The position numbers and the translations under genes were made by a program. The notes under the pieces were generated by a model. The model did not search any database and had not been told where the DNA came from. It saw only the letters and a list, made by a program, of their open reading frames with translations. 64,000 nucleotides of DNA from JBBIOI01 sp037443425 (GTDB lineage Bacteria > Desulfobacterota > BSN033 > UBA1163): NCBI GenBank assembly GCA_037443425.1, contig JBBIOI010000002.1, forward strand, positions 33,508 through 97,507, given 5' to 3'. Shown piece after piece: positions 54,099-61,558 of this stretch (within the stretch, counting starts at the first letter, position 1; each line of letters starts with the position of its first letter).

Positions 54099-54383
54099 TT
54101 ACTTCTTCTTTATTTCAGCTAAACCAGCCTCTGAGGCCGATTTTGAACGGATTGCAAATCCATGTGCCTTCTTAAAGTCATTATGACTAAACTCTAATTT
54201 GGATATATTTAGGTAACTTTCAGCACTGCAATATTCATACGGAGTAATTTTTTCTCCACCTGCTCCTTTTAGTTCTGAAAATAGTCTTTCAGCATTCTTT
54301 ATTTCATTCTTGGCCGAAAAATAATAGCAACCCGAAAAAAGAAAAGATATAAGAACAAGAAGAATTAAGATTTTATATTTCAT
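54099..54383 (-). CDS. DUF4398 lipoprotein
   Basis: 94-aa lipoprotein: signal and lipobox SFLFSGC (Cys about 19), then NEIKNAERLFSEL, YEYCSAESYLNISKLEFSHNDF and a C-terminal AGLAEIKKK. The YCSAESYLNISKLE segment is the counterpart of QYATAEAYIAIADHE in the adjacent OmpA protein, so the two share the DUF4398 helical repeat. Upstream partner in a two-gene operon (12 bp apart). Role in envelope anchoring is inferred. Confidence 0.82.
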   Translation of the reverse strand: MKYKILILLVLISFLFSGCYYFSAKNEIKNAERLFSELKGAGGEKITPYEYCSAESYLNISKLEFSHNDFKKAHGFAIRSKSASEAGLAEIKKK

Positions 54384-54431
54384 TTTAGCACCCCCTTTAG
54401 AAAATAAATAATAGTTTTTAGATTTTTATTC

Positions 54432-54459
54432 ATTTTAATATAATCTCACATTTTGTCAA
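54432..54459 (-). promoter_or_regulatory. Promoter of the DUF4398-OmpA operon, next to a repeat end
   Basis: Minus-strand TTGACA (54459-54454), 16-nt spacer, TAAAAT (54437-54432). The inverted-repeat element starts at 54472, 12 nt beyond the TTGACA. Confidence 0.5.
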
Positions 54460-54471
54460 GTTTTTTTTGCG

Positions 54472-54692
54472 GAGACCTCTGAAAAAGTCTTTAATAGACT
54501 GGAGAGGTAGGGTTCAAAACCCTTCGAATGCGGGCTTTTAATATTTAAATTGCTAACAATCGCTTGAGAAAAACCAATAATTTTAAGGGGATTAATCAAT
54601 AGTGCTAATCTATAAAAGGTATCCGCTCGAAGGCTTTTTCACCCCAGCTCCCCATTTATGAAAGAATTTTTAAATAGTTTTTCAGAGGTCTC
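54472..54692. repeat. Inverted-repeat element (copy B, 221 bp, most complete)
   Basis: Fills the middle of the 393-bp divergent gap between the DUF4398 gene and dctP. Ends GAGACCTCTGAAAAAGTCTT and AATAGTTTTTCAGAGGTCTC are inverted. Left half matches copy A (GGGTTCAAAACCCTTCGAA, GCGGGCTTTTAAT); right half matches copy C (GTGAAAAAGCC, ATACCTTTTATAGATT in reverse). No coding capacity. Both ends face a TTGACA 11-12 nt away. Confidence 0.8.
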
Positions 54693-54703
54693 AAAAATAA
54701 ATC

Positions 54704-54749
54704 TTGACAAAGTTTCATGATAATATTATTAAGTTTCTTAAAAGTAAAC
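54704..54749 (+). promoter_or_regulatory. dctPQM promoter with palindromic site
   Basis: TTGACA (54704-54709), 17-nt spacer, TATTAA (54727-54732), then the imperfect palindrome GTTTCTTAAAAGTAAAC (54733-54749) just at the start of the transcript. The whole stretch, including AAGTTTCATGATA in the spacer, is repeated before the XRE-cupin gene at 57870-57915, so a common regulator is likely. Confidence 0.6.
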
Positions 54750-54776
54750 AAATAATAATTTTAAAGGAGGACAAAG

Positions 54777-55790
54777 ATGAAGATAGTTAAAAATGTTGTT
54801 TTATTTGTTTTTGTAATTATTTTGGTAGGATTTTTGGTCCCTTTTTCTACAGTAAAAGCACAGACAGCAACTAAACCTATCGTACTAAATTTTGTCTCAT
54901 TTGCACCTGCATCCAATGTAGTAGAATATCAGTATATTAAAAAAGAACTTTTTGACCGAATCAATCAACTTGCAAAAGGAAGATTGGTTATAAATGTAAA
55001 AGGCGGGCCAGAAGTCATTCCACCACCAAACCTTGGTGTTGCGGTTAAAACAGGGACAATCGATTTAGCATGTATACCAAATGCATTTTTTGAGGACTTA
55101 GTACCAGGAGTAGGTGTAACCCATTTATCTCCATTTAGCGCAACAGAGGAAAGAAAAATGGGGGTCTATGAGGCGATAAATGAACTTTATAAAAAAGCAG
55201 GCCTCTTCTATCTTGGCCGAGGGGAAGCTACAGAACCAGGTTATTTTATGTTGTTCCTTAATAAACTGGTTGAAAAGCCTTCAGATTTTAAGGGATTAAG
55301 ACTTGGTGGTACAACATCATTCCATGGTCAATATAGAGAGTTAGGAGGTGTAGCCTCTACTTTGGCCATAACCGATTATAACACTGCATTAGAGAGAAAT
55401 ACAGTTGATGGACTTGCTACATCTATCTATATAGCACTTGCTTATGGTTTACAAAGTGTAACAAAGTATGTTATTCAACCCGGTTTCTGGCGTAGTTCGG
55501 TAGCTATTCCAGTTAATTTAGCAACATGGAATAAGATGCCTCCTGACCTTCAACAATTAATGATAAACGAGATGGCCGCTTTTGAAGCAAAATATGCTCA
55601 ATATGAATTAGAGCAGAGAAATGCTTTCTTAAAGAAGTTTACCGGGGCAGGGGTTAAAATAATTAATCTTTCTCCAGAGGTTGCTAAATGGTTTATCGAA
55701 GCTTCTACAGAAGGGGCGTGGAAATATGCACAGGAAAGGCAACCCGGTGATATTATCCCTAAGATGAGACAATTATTTACGAAAAAATAA
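54777..55790 (+). CDS. dctP: TRAP transporter solute receptor DctP
   Basis: 337-aa periplasmic binding protein with signal peptide (about 1-29, ending FSTVKAQT). DctP-family blocks: LVINVKGGPEVIPPPNLGVAVKTGTIDL, FKGLRLGGTTSFHGQYRELGGVAST with the carboxylate-binding arginine region, and NTALERNTVDGLAT. Strong ribosome binding site AAAGGAGGA. First gene of dctPQM. The ligand is not predictable; the neighbouring BKACE enzyme and Tct system point to a carboxylate or keto acid. Confidence 0.93.
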   Translation: MKIVKNVVLFVFVIILVGFLVPFSTVKAQTATKPIVLNFVSFAPASNVVEYQYIKKELFDRINQLAKGRLVINVKGGPEVIPPPNLGVAVKTGTIDLACIPNAFFEDLVPGVGVTHLSPFSATEERKMGVYEAINELYKKAGLFYLGRGEATEPGYFMLFLNKLVEKPSDFKGLRLGGTTSFHGQYRELGGVASTLAITDYNTALERNTVDGLATSIYIALAYGLQSVTKYVIQPGFWRSSVAIPVNLATWNKMPPDLQQLMINEMAAFEAKYAQYELEQRNAFLKKFTGAGVKIINLSPEVAKWFIEASTEGAWKYAQERQPGDIIPKMRQLFTKK

Positions 55791-56279
55791 ATGGAACTTA
55801 AAAGATTTTTTTCACTCTGGAATAGAATACTAAACCTATTTGTCTTTTTAGCCGGCATCTTACTATGGGGACAAATGATCATAGTAAATATTGAAGTGGT
55901 TTCTCGATATTTAGGTCGCCCTACAATTTGGGTTTCAGAAATATCGAGTATTCTAATCCTCTGGATTCCTTTCATGGTGGCAGCCTGGATTTTAAAAAGA
56001 GATGGTCATGTAAGAATGGATTTATTGATACAACATTTAAGTCAAGAATCCCGGGCTGTTTTGAATTTTATTACTTCAATAATAGGGGTAGTAGTCATGC
56101 TTATTATTTCAGCAGTTTCGTTGAAAACGACCATTTATTGGATAGGTTATAAGACTCCTACCCCTTTGATGCTTCCAAGGTCTCCCATTATAGGAATCAT
56201 CTTTATCGGAAGTCTAATGTTTGCTATACAATTTCTCATTGAGGCCTTAAATATCCTTAAAGGAATGAGGAGGAGATAA
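55791..56279 (+). CDS. dctQ: TRAP transporter small permease DctQ
   Basis: 162-aa four-helix membrane subunit. Pattern VNIEVVSRYLGRPTIWVSEISSILILWIPFMVAAWILKRDGHVRMDLL is typical. Starts on the base after the dctP stop (TAAATG). Works with the receptor and DctM. Confidence 0.92.
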   Translation: MELKRFFSLWNRILNLFVFLAGILLWGQMIIVNIEVVSRYLGRPTIWVSEISSILILWIPFMVAAWILKRDGHVRMDLLIQHLSQESRAVLNFITSIIGVVVMLIISAVSLKTTIYWIGYKTPTPLMLPRSPIIGIIFIGSLMFAIQFLIEALNILKGMRRR

Positions 56280-56319
56280 TTTATAAATAATCAGTATTTA
56301 GTTAAATAAAAGGTATTTT

Positions 56320-57639
56320 ATGGAATGGTATATCTGGTTTGTCTTGATTTTTGGGATTCTTTTTATCCTTATGTTAACAGGGATGCCTATAGCGATATGT
56401 TTTTTCATCATCAACATCATAGGGATGTACTTTCTTTTTAGAGGAATTAGTGGGCTTCAGAACCTTATTAATTCGCTTTATACCAGTCTGAATAGTTTTA
56501 TTCTCCTACCTATTCCACTATTTATTCTCATGGGTGAAGTCATGTTCAGATCGGATATTGCCCCAATTCTAATCAATGTGATAGGAAAGTGGATGGGTAG
56601 ATTACCAGGAAGATTGGCTATTCTTGCAGTAGCCTCAGGGACACTACTCTCTACGCTTACTGGAACGAGCATTGCCAGCGTTGCTATGTTAGGTTCAACG
56701 CTTGTTCCCGAGATGGAGGCTCAAGGATATAAAAAACCTATGAGCCTTGGTCCTATTATGGGAAGCGGTGGTTTGGCTATGTTGATTCCACCAAGTGCAC
56801 TGGCAGTCCTTTGCGGTGCGATTGGTGAAGTTTCCATAAGTAAGATCTTAATTGCTATTATCCTTCCTGGTCTCTTGGTTGCTATCATAATGGCTACTTA
56901 TATTATCTTACGATGTATAATCCAACCAGAGCTTGCACCATTATACGAAGTTAAACATGTCCCTTTTTCAGAAAAGATTAAAGATACCCTAAAATATGTA
57001 GTTCCTCAAGGTTTAGTCATATTTGCTGTAATCGGCTTAATGTTTCTTGGCATTGCCTCTCCATCTGAGGCTGCAGCCTGTGGGGCTATCTGCACTTGCA
57101 TCCTCGCAGCTTGTTATAAAAGGTTAGATTGGAAGGTGATCAGCAGGGCAACAACCTCATCCCTAAGCACCATTGGTATGATTCTTATGATCATTGGCGG
57201 TGCTCAGGCCTTTAGTCAAATATTAGCGTTTACTGGAGCAAGTACTGGATTGGCCGAGTTTGCTATAACTCTACCAGTTCCACCAATAATGATAATTATT
57301 TTTATGCAACTTATCATCCTATTCTTAGGTTGTTTCATGGACGTCGTTTCTATTATGATGATTACACTACCCATATTTATCCCAGTGGTAAGACAGTTGG
57401 GTTTTGATGATGTTTGGTTCTCTGTAATATATCTGATTAATATAGAAATAGCTGGAATATCACCACCCTTTGGACTTAGTCTATTTGTGATGAAGAGTGT
57501 TTCGCCAGAAGGAACAACAATGAATGATGTCTATAAGGCAGCTATTCCATTTATTCTATGCAGTCTTTTAGCCATGGGACTTATCATGATTTTTCCTCAA
57601 ATTGCGCTTTGGTTACCTAATTTGACAGGCTCTCGTTAA
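56320..57639 (+). CDS. dctM: TRAP transporter large permease DctM
   Basis: 439-aa, about 12-helix permease. LMLTGMPIAICFFIINIIG, SLYTSLNSFILLPIPLFILMGEVMFRS, GSGGLAMLIPPSALAVLCGA and GCFMDVVSIMMITLPIFIPV, INIEIAGISPPFGLSLFVMK are the family's main blocks. Uses the sodium gradient to move the receptor's ligand. Last gene of dctPQM, 40 bp after dctQ. Confidence 0.94.
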   Translation: MEWYIWFVLIFGILFILMLTGMPIAICFFIINIIGMYFLFRGISGLQNLINSLYTSLNSFILLPIPLFILMGEVMFRSDIAPILINVIGKWMGRLPGRLAILAVASGTLLSTLTGTSIASVAMLGSTLVPEMEAQGYKKPMSLGPIMGSGGLAMLIPPSALAVLCGAIGEVSISKILIAIILPGLLVAIIMATYIILRCIIQPELAPLYEVKHVPFSEKIKDTLKYVVPQGLVIFAVIGLMFLGIASPSEAAACGAICTCILAACYKRLDWKVISRATTSSLSTIGMILMIIGGAQAFSQILAFTGASTGLAEFAITLPVPPIMIIIFMQLIILFLGCFMDVVSIMMITLPIFIPVVRQLGFDDVWFSVIYLINIEIAGISPPFGLSLFVMKSVSPEGTTMNDVYKAAIPFILCSLLAMGLIMIFPQIALWLPNLTGSR

Positions 57640-57708
57640 AATTTATTTTTCCCCCTCGCAACGGTCTCATTGCCTTCTTGCTATAAGAAGAGAATTTACA
57701 GGCCTTTT

Positions 57709-57858
57709 GTCATTGCGAGCAAAGCGTGGCAATCTCATAAGTTTCTTGCTTAGCCGGGAATGAAAATTTGGAAGAGATTGCTTCGGCTTCGCCTCGCAAT
57801 GACAGTTTAGGCCGTTCATTTTATAAAAAGGTATCCGTTAAATAGTTTTTATACCTCC
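57709..57858. repeat. Composite intergenic repeat (copy D)
   Basis: Sits in the 288-bp gap between dctM and the XRE-cupin gene. 57709-57803 is a 95-bp unit with inverted ends GTCATTGCGAG and CTCGCAATGAC; its inside (TTCGGCTTCG, GAATGAAAATTT) matches copy C in the other direction. 57820-57858 is a shortened end of the 221-bp family (AAGGTATCCG, AAATAGTTTTTATACCTCC). The rest of the gap (57640-57708) shows no gene. Confidence 0.75.
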
Positions 57859-57869
57859 AAAAATAATTC

Positions 57870-57915
57870 TTGACAAAGTTTCATGATAGTTGTAAAAAGT
57901 TTCTTAAAAGAAAAC
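57870..57915 (+). promoter_or_regulatory. XRE-cupin gene promoter, duplicate of the dctPQM promoter
   Basis: TTGACA (57870-57875), 17-nt spacer containing AAGTTTCATGATA, TAAAAA (57893-57898), and palindrome GTTTCTTAAAAGAAAAC (57899-57915). Nearly the same as 54704-54749. Suggests autoregulation and joint control with the TRAP operon. Confidence 0.6.
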
Positions 57916-57927
57916 AAAGGATAGACA

Positions 57928-58488
57928 ATGATTTTAGAGTCTGAGATCGGAAGAAAGATAAAAGAGTATAGAAAAAGGAAAGGGATTACATTGAGTGATT
58001 TAGCCAAAAAGACCGGCTTTACAAAAGGATATCTTTCAAAGATTGAAAAGTCCAAAAAAGCCCCTCCAATCTCCACATTGATTTTGATAATAAAAGTATT
58101 AGAAGTAAGTATTTCAGAAATATTAGAAGATAAAGAAGATAAAATTTCTATCTGCCTTGTGAAAAACGAAGAGAGGCTAACTGTGGCACGAAATGGATCC
58201 GCTTTTGGCTATTCCTATCAAGCATTGGCCCATAAGTTTTCTAAAAAACATATGGAGCCTTATATAATCACTCTTCCAATTAAGCCAAAGCGAAAAGTCA
58301 TTTTTCAGCATAGGGGTGAAGAAATGGTTTATGTCCTTGAAGGGAAAATGAGGTTTTTTCATGGGGATAAAGAATTTATTGTTAAAAAAGGGGATTGTAT
58401 CTACTTTGATTCAAGCATTCCTCACTATGGAATCTCTGATGGGAAAAAGGAAGTTAAATGTTTATCAGTTATTTATACACCAGAATAG
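57928..58488 (+). CDS. XRE-family transcriptional regulator with cupin domain
   Basis: 186 aa. N-terminal helix-turn-helix (IGRKIKEYRKRKGITLSDLAKKTGFTKGYLSKIEKSKK, about 5-42) and a C-terminal cupin_2 beta barrel (about 110-186; FQHRGEEMVYVLEGKMRFFHGDKEF, KGDCIYFDSSIPHYG). Such regulators sense small molecules through the cupin and usually control adjacent transport or catabolic genes. Likely target is the palindrome shared by its own promoter and that of dctPQM. Confidence 0.93.
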   Translation: MILESEIGRKIKEYRKRKGITLSDLAKKTGFTKGYLSKIEKSKKAPPISTLILIIKVLEVSISEILEDKEDKISICLVKNEERLTVARNGSAFGYSYQALAHKFSKKHMEPYIITLPIKPKRKVIFQHRGEEMVYVLEGKMRFFHGDKEFIVKKGDCIYFDSSIPHYGISDGKKEVKCLSVIYTPE

Positions 58489-58613
58489 AAAGGTAGAGGA
58501 ATAAAGAGGTGGTTCAATAAAAAGGAGGTGATTGATACAGATAAAATTTTTAGGTCGGTAAATTGGTACTGTTCAATAATCAAGGATTTTTGTAATTTAA
58601 AAGGAGGTGTAGT

Positions 58614-59627
58614 ATGAGAAAGATATCATTTATTTCTATTTTAATTGGAATCATTCTTTTGGGCTTTATTAATCAAGATATCAATGGGCAAACAATCATT
58701 CTTAAAGCTGTAACCCATCTTCCTAAGCCTCACTTTAACAATGATCCTGTTCCTCTATTTGTTGATGCCGTGAATAAAAGGGCTTCTGGCAGGATGAAGA
58801 TTGAATGGTTAGGCGGACCAGAGGTCTTTGCCTCCTTTGATCAAATCCATGCACTTAAATCTGGGACAATTGATATGCTTTTATATTATCCATTTGCCTT
58901 TATGAAACCTGTAATGCCCGAGGCTGAGGCACAGGGGCTTTCAGAGCTTTCTGCTTGGGAAGAGAGAAAGAGTGGACTTTTTGAACTATGGACAGAAATC
59001 TTTGCAAAGAGGGCAAATGCGAAATATTTAGGAAGGCTTCATTCTGATGTAACCTTTCACATTTTTTGTAACAAAAAAATTGAAAAGATAGAAGACTTTA
59101 AGGGCATGAAAATACGAGTTATGCCACTCTATGTACCTTTTATTAAGGCCTTAGGTGGAACCCCTATCACTATACAGCCACCTGAAATCTACACAGCTAT
59201 GGAACGAGGAGTGGTTGATGGATTCATGTGGCCAAGGGTTGGTATGGCAAGCTGGGGACTTCATGAAGTTACAAAATATATGATCCTGCCCGGAGTCTTT
59301 CAGATGGAGCCTGCTACGATGATAAACTTAGATCGGTGGAATAAAATTCCAAAGGATCTTCAAGATATAATTCTTGATGAAATTCAAAAGTATGAATATA
59401 TTGGGACCATGCGCAATTATAAGCTTGTAGAAAAGGAAGAAAAAATTAGAGAGAAGGCTGGTATGAAGAATATACATCTTCCATTAGGCGATGTCGAAAG
59501 ATTCGTAAAGATTGCTTACAATTCAACCTGGGAAGAGATTCTTAAGGCATCACCAGAGTATGGGCCTAAATTAAGGAAGGCGATGTCAAGATCAGCACTT
59601 CCAAAGGGAGCCTTTCCCTGGCAATAA
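58614..59627 (+). CDS. dctP: Second TRAP transporter receptor DctP
   Basis: 337-aa periplasmic receptor with signal peptide (about 1-25). KIEWLGGPEVFASFDQIHALKSGTIDM, FKGMKIRVMPLYVPFIKALGGTPITIQPPEIYTAMERGVVDGFMW are the DctP family core with the ligand-binding Arg (KIRVMP). It has no permease of its own nearby, so it may use the DctQM encoded just upstream. AAAGGAGGTG ribosome binding site. Paralogue rather than duplicate of the first DctP. Confidence 0.92.
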   Translation: MRKISFISILIGIILLGFINQDINGQTIILKAVTHLPKPHFNNDPVPLFVDAVNKRASGRMKIEWLGGPEVFASFDQIHALKSGTIDMLLYYPFAFMKPVMPEAEAQGLSELSAWEERKSGLFELWTEIFAKRANAKYLGRLHSDVTFHIFCNKKIEKIEDFKGMKIRVMPLYVPFIKALGGTPITIQPPEIYTAMERGVVDGFMWPRVGMASWGLHEVTKYMILPGVFQMEPATMINLDRWNKIPKDLQDIILDEIQKYEYIGTMRNYKLVEKEEKIREKAGMKNIHLPLGDVERFVKIAYNSTWEEILKASPEYGPKLRKAMSRSALPKGAFPWQ

Positions 59628-59671
59628 ATATATGTTTTTAGAAATTTTTAATTCTCATTAGAGAGGATACT

Positions 59672-60628
59672 ATGATTCTGATTACTGGTGGTATGGGTTT
59701 TATTGGGAGCTCAATTGCCAGAATACTTTGTGAATCAGGAGAAGCTGTTGTTTTAACTATGTATCGAAGAAGAGAACTTGCAAGCTTTTTAGAACCCTAC
59801 AAAGATAAAAATTTATTTATCACTCCGTTGGATGTTACTATTTTGGAGGATGTAGAGAAGGTAATTAAAAAGTTTTCCATTAGAAGCATAATCCATGGGG
59901 CAGCGATCTATGAGAGTACAGGAACACTCTTTGATGCAATGCAAGTCAACATCCTTGGGACAATTAATATCTTAGAGGTATCCCAACGTTTAGGAATAGA
60001 GCGAATTAGTATCATTAGTTCTGAGGCTGTCTACCAGGGGATAAAGCAGAAAGAGCCCTTAAGGGAAGATCAACTTTTACATGTAGAATCGGACCGATAT
60101 ATTCCTGGGACTAAAAGGGCTGAAGAGAATATTGCCCTTCTGTATTCAAAGGTACATAATCTAAACATAGTTTTAATTAGGGCAAGCAGAATATATGGCC
60201 CCTTATCAACAGGGTTTAGAAATCCAATAAAATTGATGGCAGAGGCTTCGGTCTATGGAAATACATGTGATTTAAAAGATATAGACGAAGACGAAGCACA
60301 TGACAATCTATATGTAAAGGACTGTGCAAAGGGTATCGTTCTTCTCCACTTAGCAAAAAAATTAAATTATAAAATCTATAATCTTGGGATGGGAAGATTA
60401 ACGACTTTTGGTGAGATTAGAGATGCGGTCCTAAAAATTTCTCCAGATACTATTATTTATCTTGGTAAGAAACTCGGAGATGTAACTCCCACAAAGTCAC
60501 CATTAGATATTAATGCATGTTTAGACATCACAAGGATAAAAAAAGAGGTAGGATTTGAACCAGAGCTTGATATAGAAAAAGGGATGAAGGCTTACATTAC
60601 CTGGATTAAGGAAAAAAGATATATTTAG
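59672..60628 (+). CDS. NAD(P)-dependent epimerase/dehydratase family protein
   Basis: 318-aa extended SDR. ILITGGMGFIGSSIARIL at the start; the catalytic segment reads IISSEAVYQGI with the following YIPGTKRAEENIALL supplying Y-x3-K (YIPGTK). C-terminal half (VKDCAKGIVLLHLAKKL, YNLGMGRLTTFGEI) typical of sugar or hydroxyacid dehydrogenases of this class. In a catabolic setting between a DctP and a BKACE gene it could oxidise a hydroxy acid; sugar epimerisation is the default. Confidence 0.8.
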   Translation: MILITGGMGFIGSSIARILCESGEAVVLTMYRRRELASFLEPYKDKNLFITPLDVTILEDVEKVIKKFSIRSIIHGAAIYESTGTLFDAMQVNILGTINILEVSQRLGIERISIISSEAVYQGIKQKEPLREDQLLHVESDRYIPGTKRAEENIALLYSKVHNLNIVLIRASRIYGPLSTGFRNPIKLMAEASVYGNTCDLKDIDEDEAHDNLYVKDCAKGIVLLHLAKKLNYKIYNLGMGRLTTFGEIRDAVLKISPDTIIYLGKKLGDVTPTKSPLDINACLDITRIKKEVGFEPELDIEKGMKAYITWIKEKRYI

Positions 60629-60652
60629 TCTTAATATTTGAGAGGTGGGATT

Positions 60653-61534
60653 ATGGATAAATTAATCATAACTGTTGCACCAACAAGCAATTTCCACGGA
60701 AAGGAGACCAATCCAGGGATTCCTTTTTCCCCAAAGGAGGTTGCTGACGCAGTTTATGAATGCTGGAATGAAGGGGCCTCGATTGTCCACCTGCATGGGA
60801 GGGATGAGAAGGGGTTACCTACAAATGATCCAAGATTCTTTGAGGAGACGGATCGATTGATTAGAGAAAAAGGGTGCGATATCATCATTCAGCATAGTAT
60901 GGCCCCTGCCAATCCAGTTTTGGTAGGAAAGGATATAGCAGACATTGATGATGGAGTAAGAACAAGTAGAACAGTTCCTCCGCCAGAAATGGTAAGTCTT
61001 GAGATTGCGCCTGCAATTACTGTTTGGAAAGGAAAGGCGATCCCTTATAATTGGAATAGGCTATGGGCTGAAAAGGTTGCTAAAGAGATTATGTCAAAGG
61101 GTATAAAACCTGAAATAGAGATATATAATGATGGTCAGATGGATGACCTTTATTATTTAATTGACCAAGGTGTTCTTAGCAAACCATACTATATTAGTTT
61201 TGTAATGAACATGCATAGAGTAGGTTCAGGATTTATGAGATATACACCTAAACATTTGATCCATCTTAAAGACCTGTTACCTCCAGATTCCTTATTCAGT
61301 GTTTTGGGTGTAGGGTACCCTGCTGAGTTTGAGGCCACAACACTTTCTATCCTCCTCGGAGGTAATGTAAGGGTGGGGTTCGAAGATAACATTTACATAG
61401 AAAAGGGTAGATTAGCAAAAAGTAATGCCGAGCTTGTTAGGAAAATTGTAAGAATTGCCCGCGAATTGGGGCGAGAGATAGCCTCTCCAGATGAGACTCG
61501 TCAGGCACTTGGCATTCCACTACTAAAAAAGTGA
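60653..61534 (+). CDS. BKACE family (DUF849) beta-keto acid cleavage enzyme
   Basis: 293-aa TIM-barrel zinc enzyme that cleaves a beta-keto acid with acetyl-CoA to give acetoacetate and a CoA ester. MDKLIITVAPTSNFHGKET at the start, zinc site VHLHGRDEKG, IIQHSMAP, and VRVGFEDNIYIEKGRLAKSNAELV near the end (Glu ligand). The ATG at 60653 follows GAGAGGTGGG. The family's substrates range widely (3-keto-5-aminohexanoate, dehydrocarnitine, keto-adipate); the residues do not decide which. Probably degrades what the TRAP or Tct system imports. Confidence 0.92.
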   Translation: MDKLIITVAPTSNFHGKETNPGIPFSPKEVADAVYECWNEGASIVHLHGRDEKGLPTNDPRFFEETDRLIREKGCDIIIQHSMAPANPVLVGKDIADIDDGVRTSRTVPPPEMVSLEIAPAITVWKGKAIPYNWNRLWAEKVAKEIMSKGIKPEIEIYNDGQMDDLYYLIDQGVLSKPYYISFVMNMHRVGSGFMRYTPKHLIHLKDLLPPDSLFSVLGVGYPAEFEATTLSILLGGNVRVGFEDNIYIEKGRLAKSNAELVRKIVRIARELGREIASPDETRQALGIPLLKK

Positions 61535-61558
61535 TTAAATTCTTAGGCGCCCATTGAG

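Noticed and set aside
58500..58613. Short reading frame after GGAGGTGATTGATACAG before the second dctP
   Set aside because: It stops after about ten codons and shows no further support.
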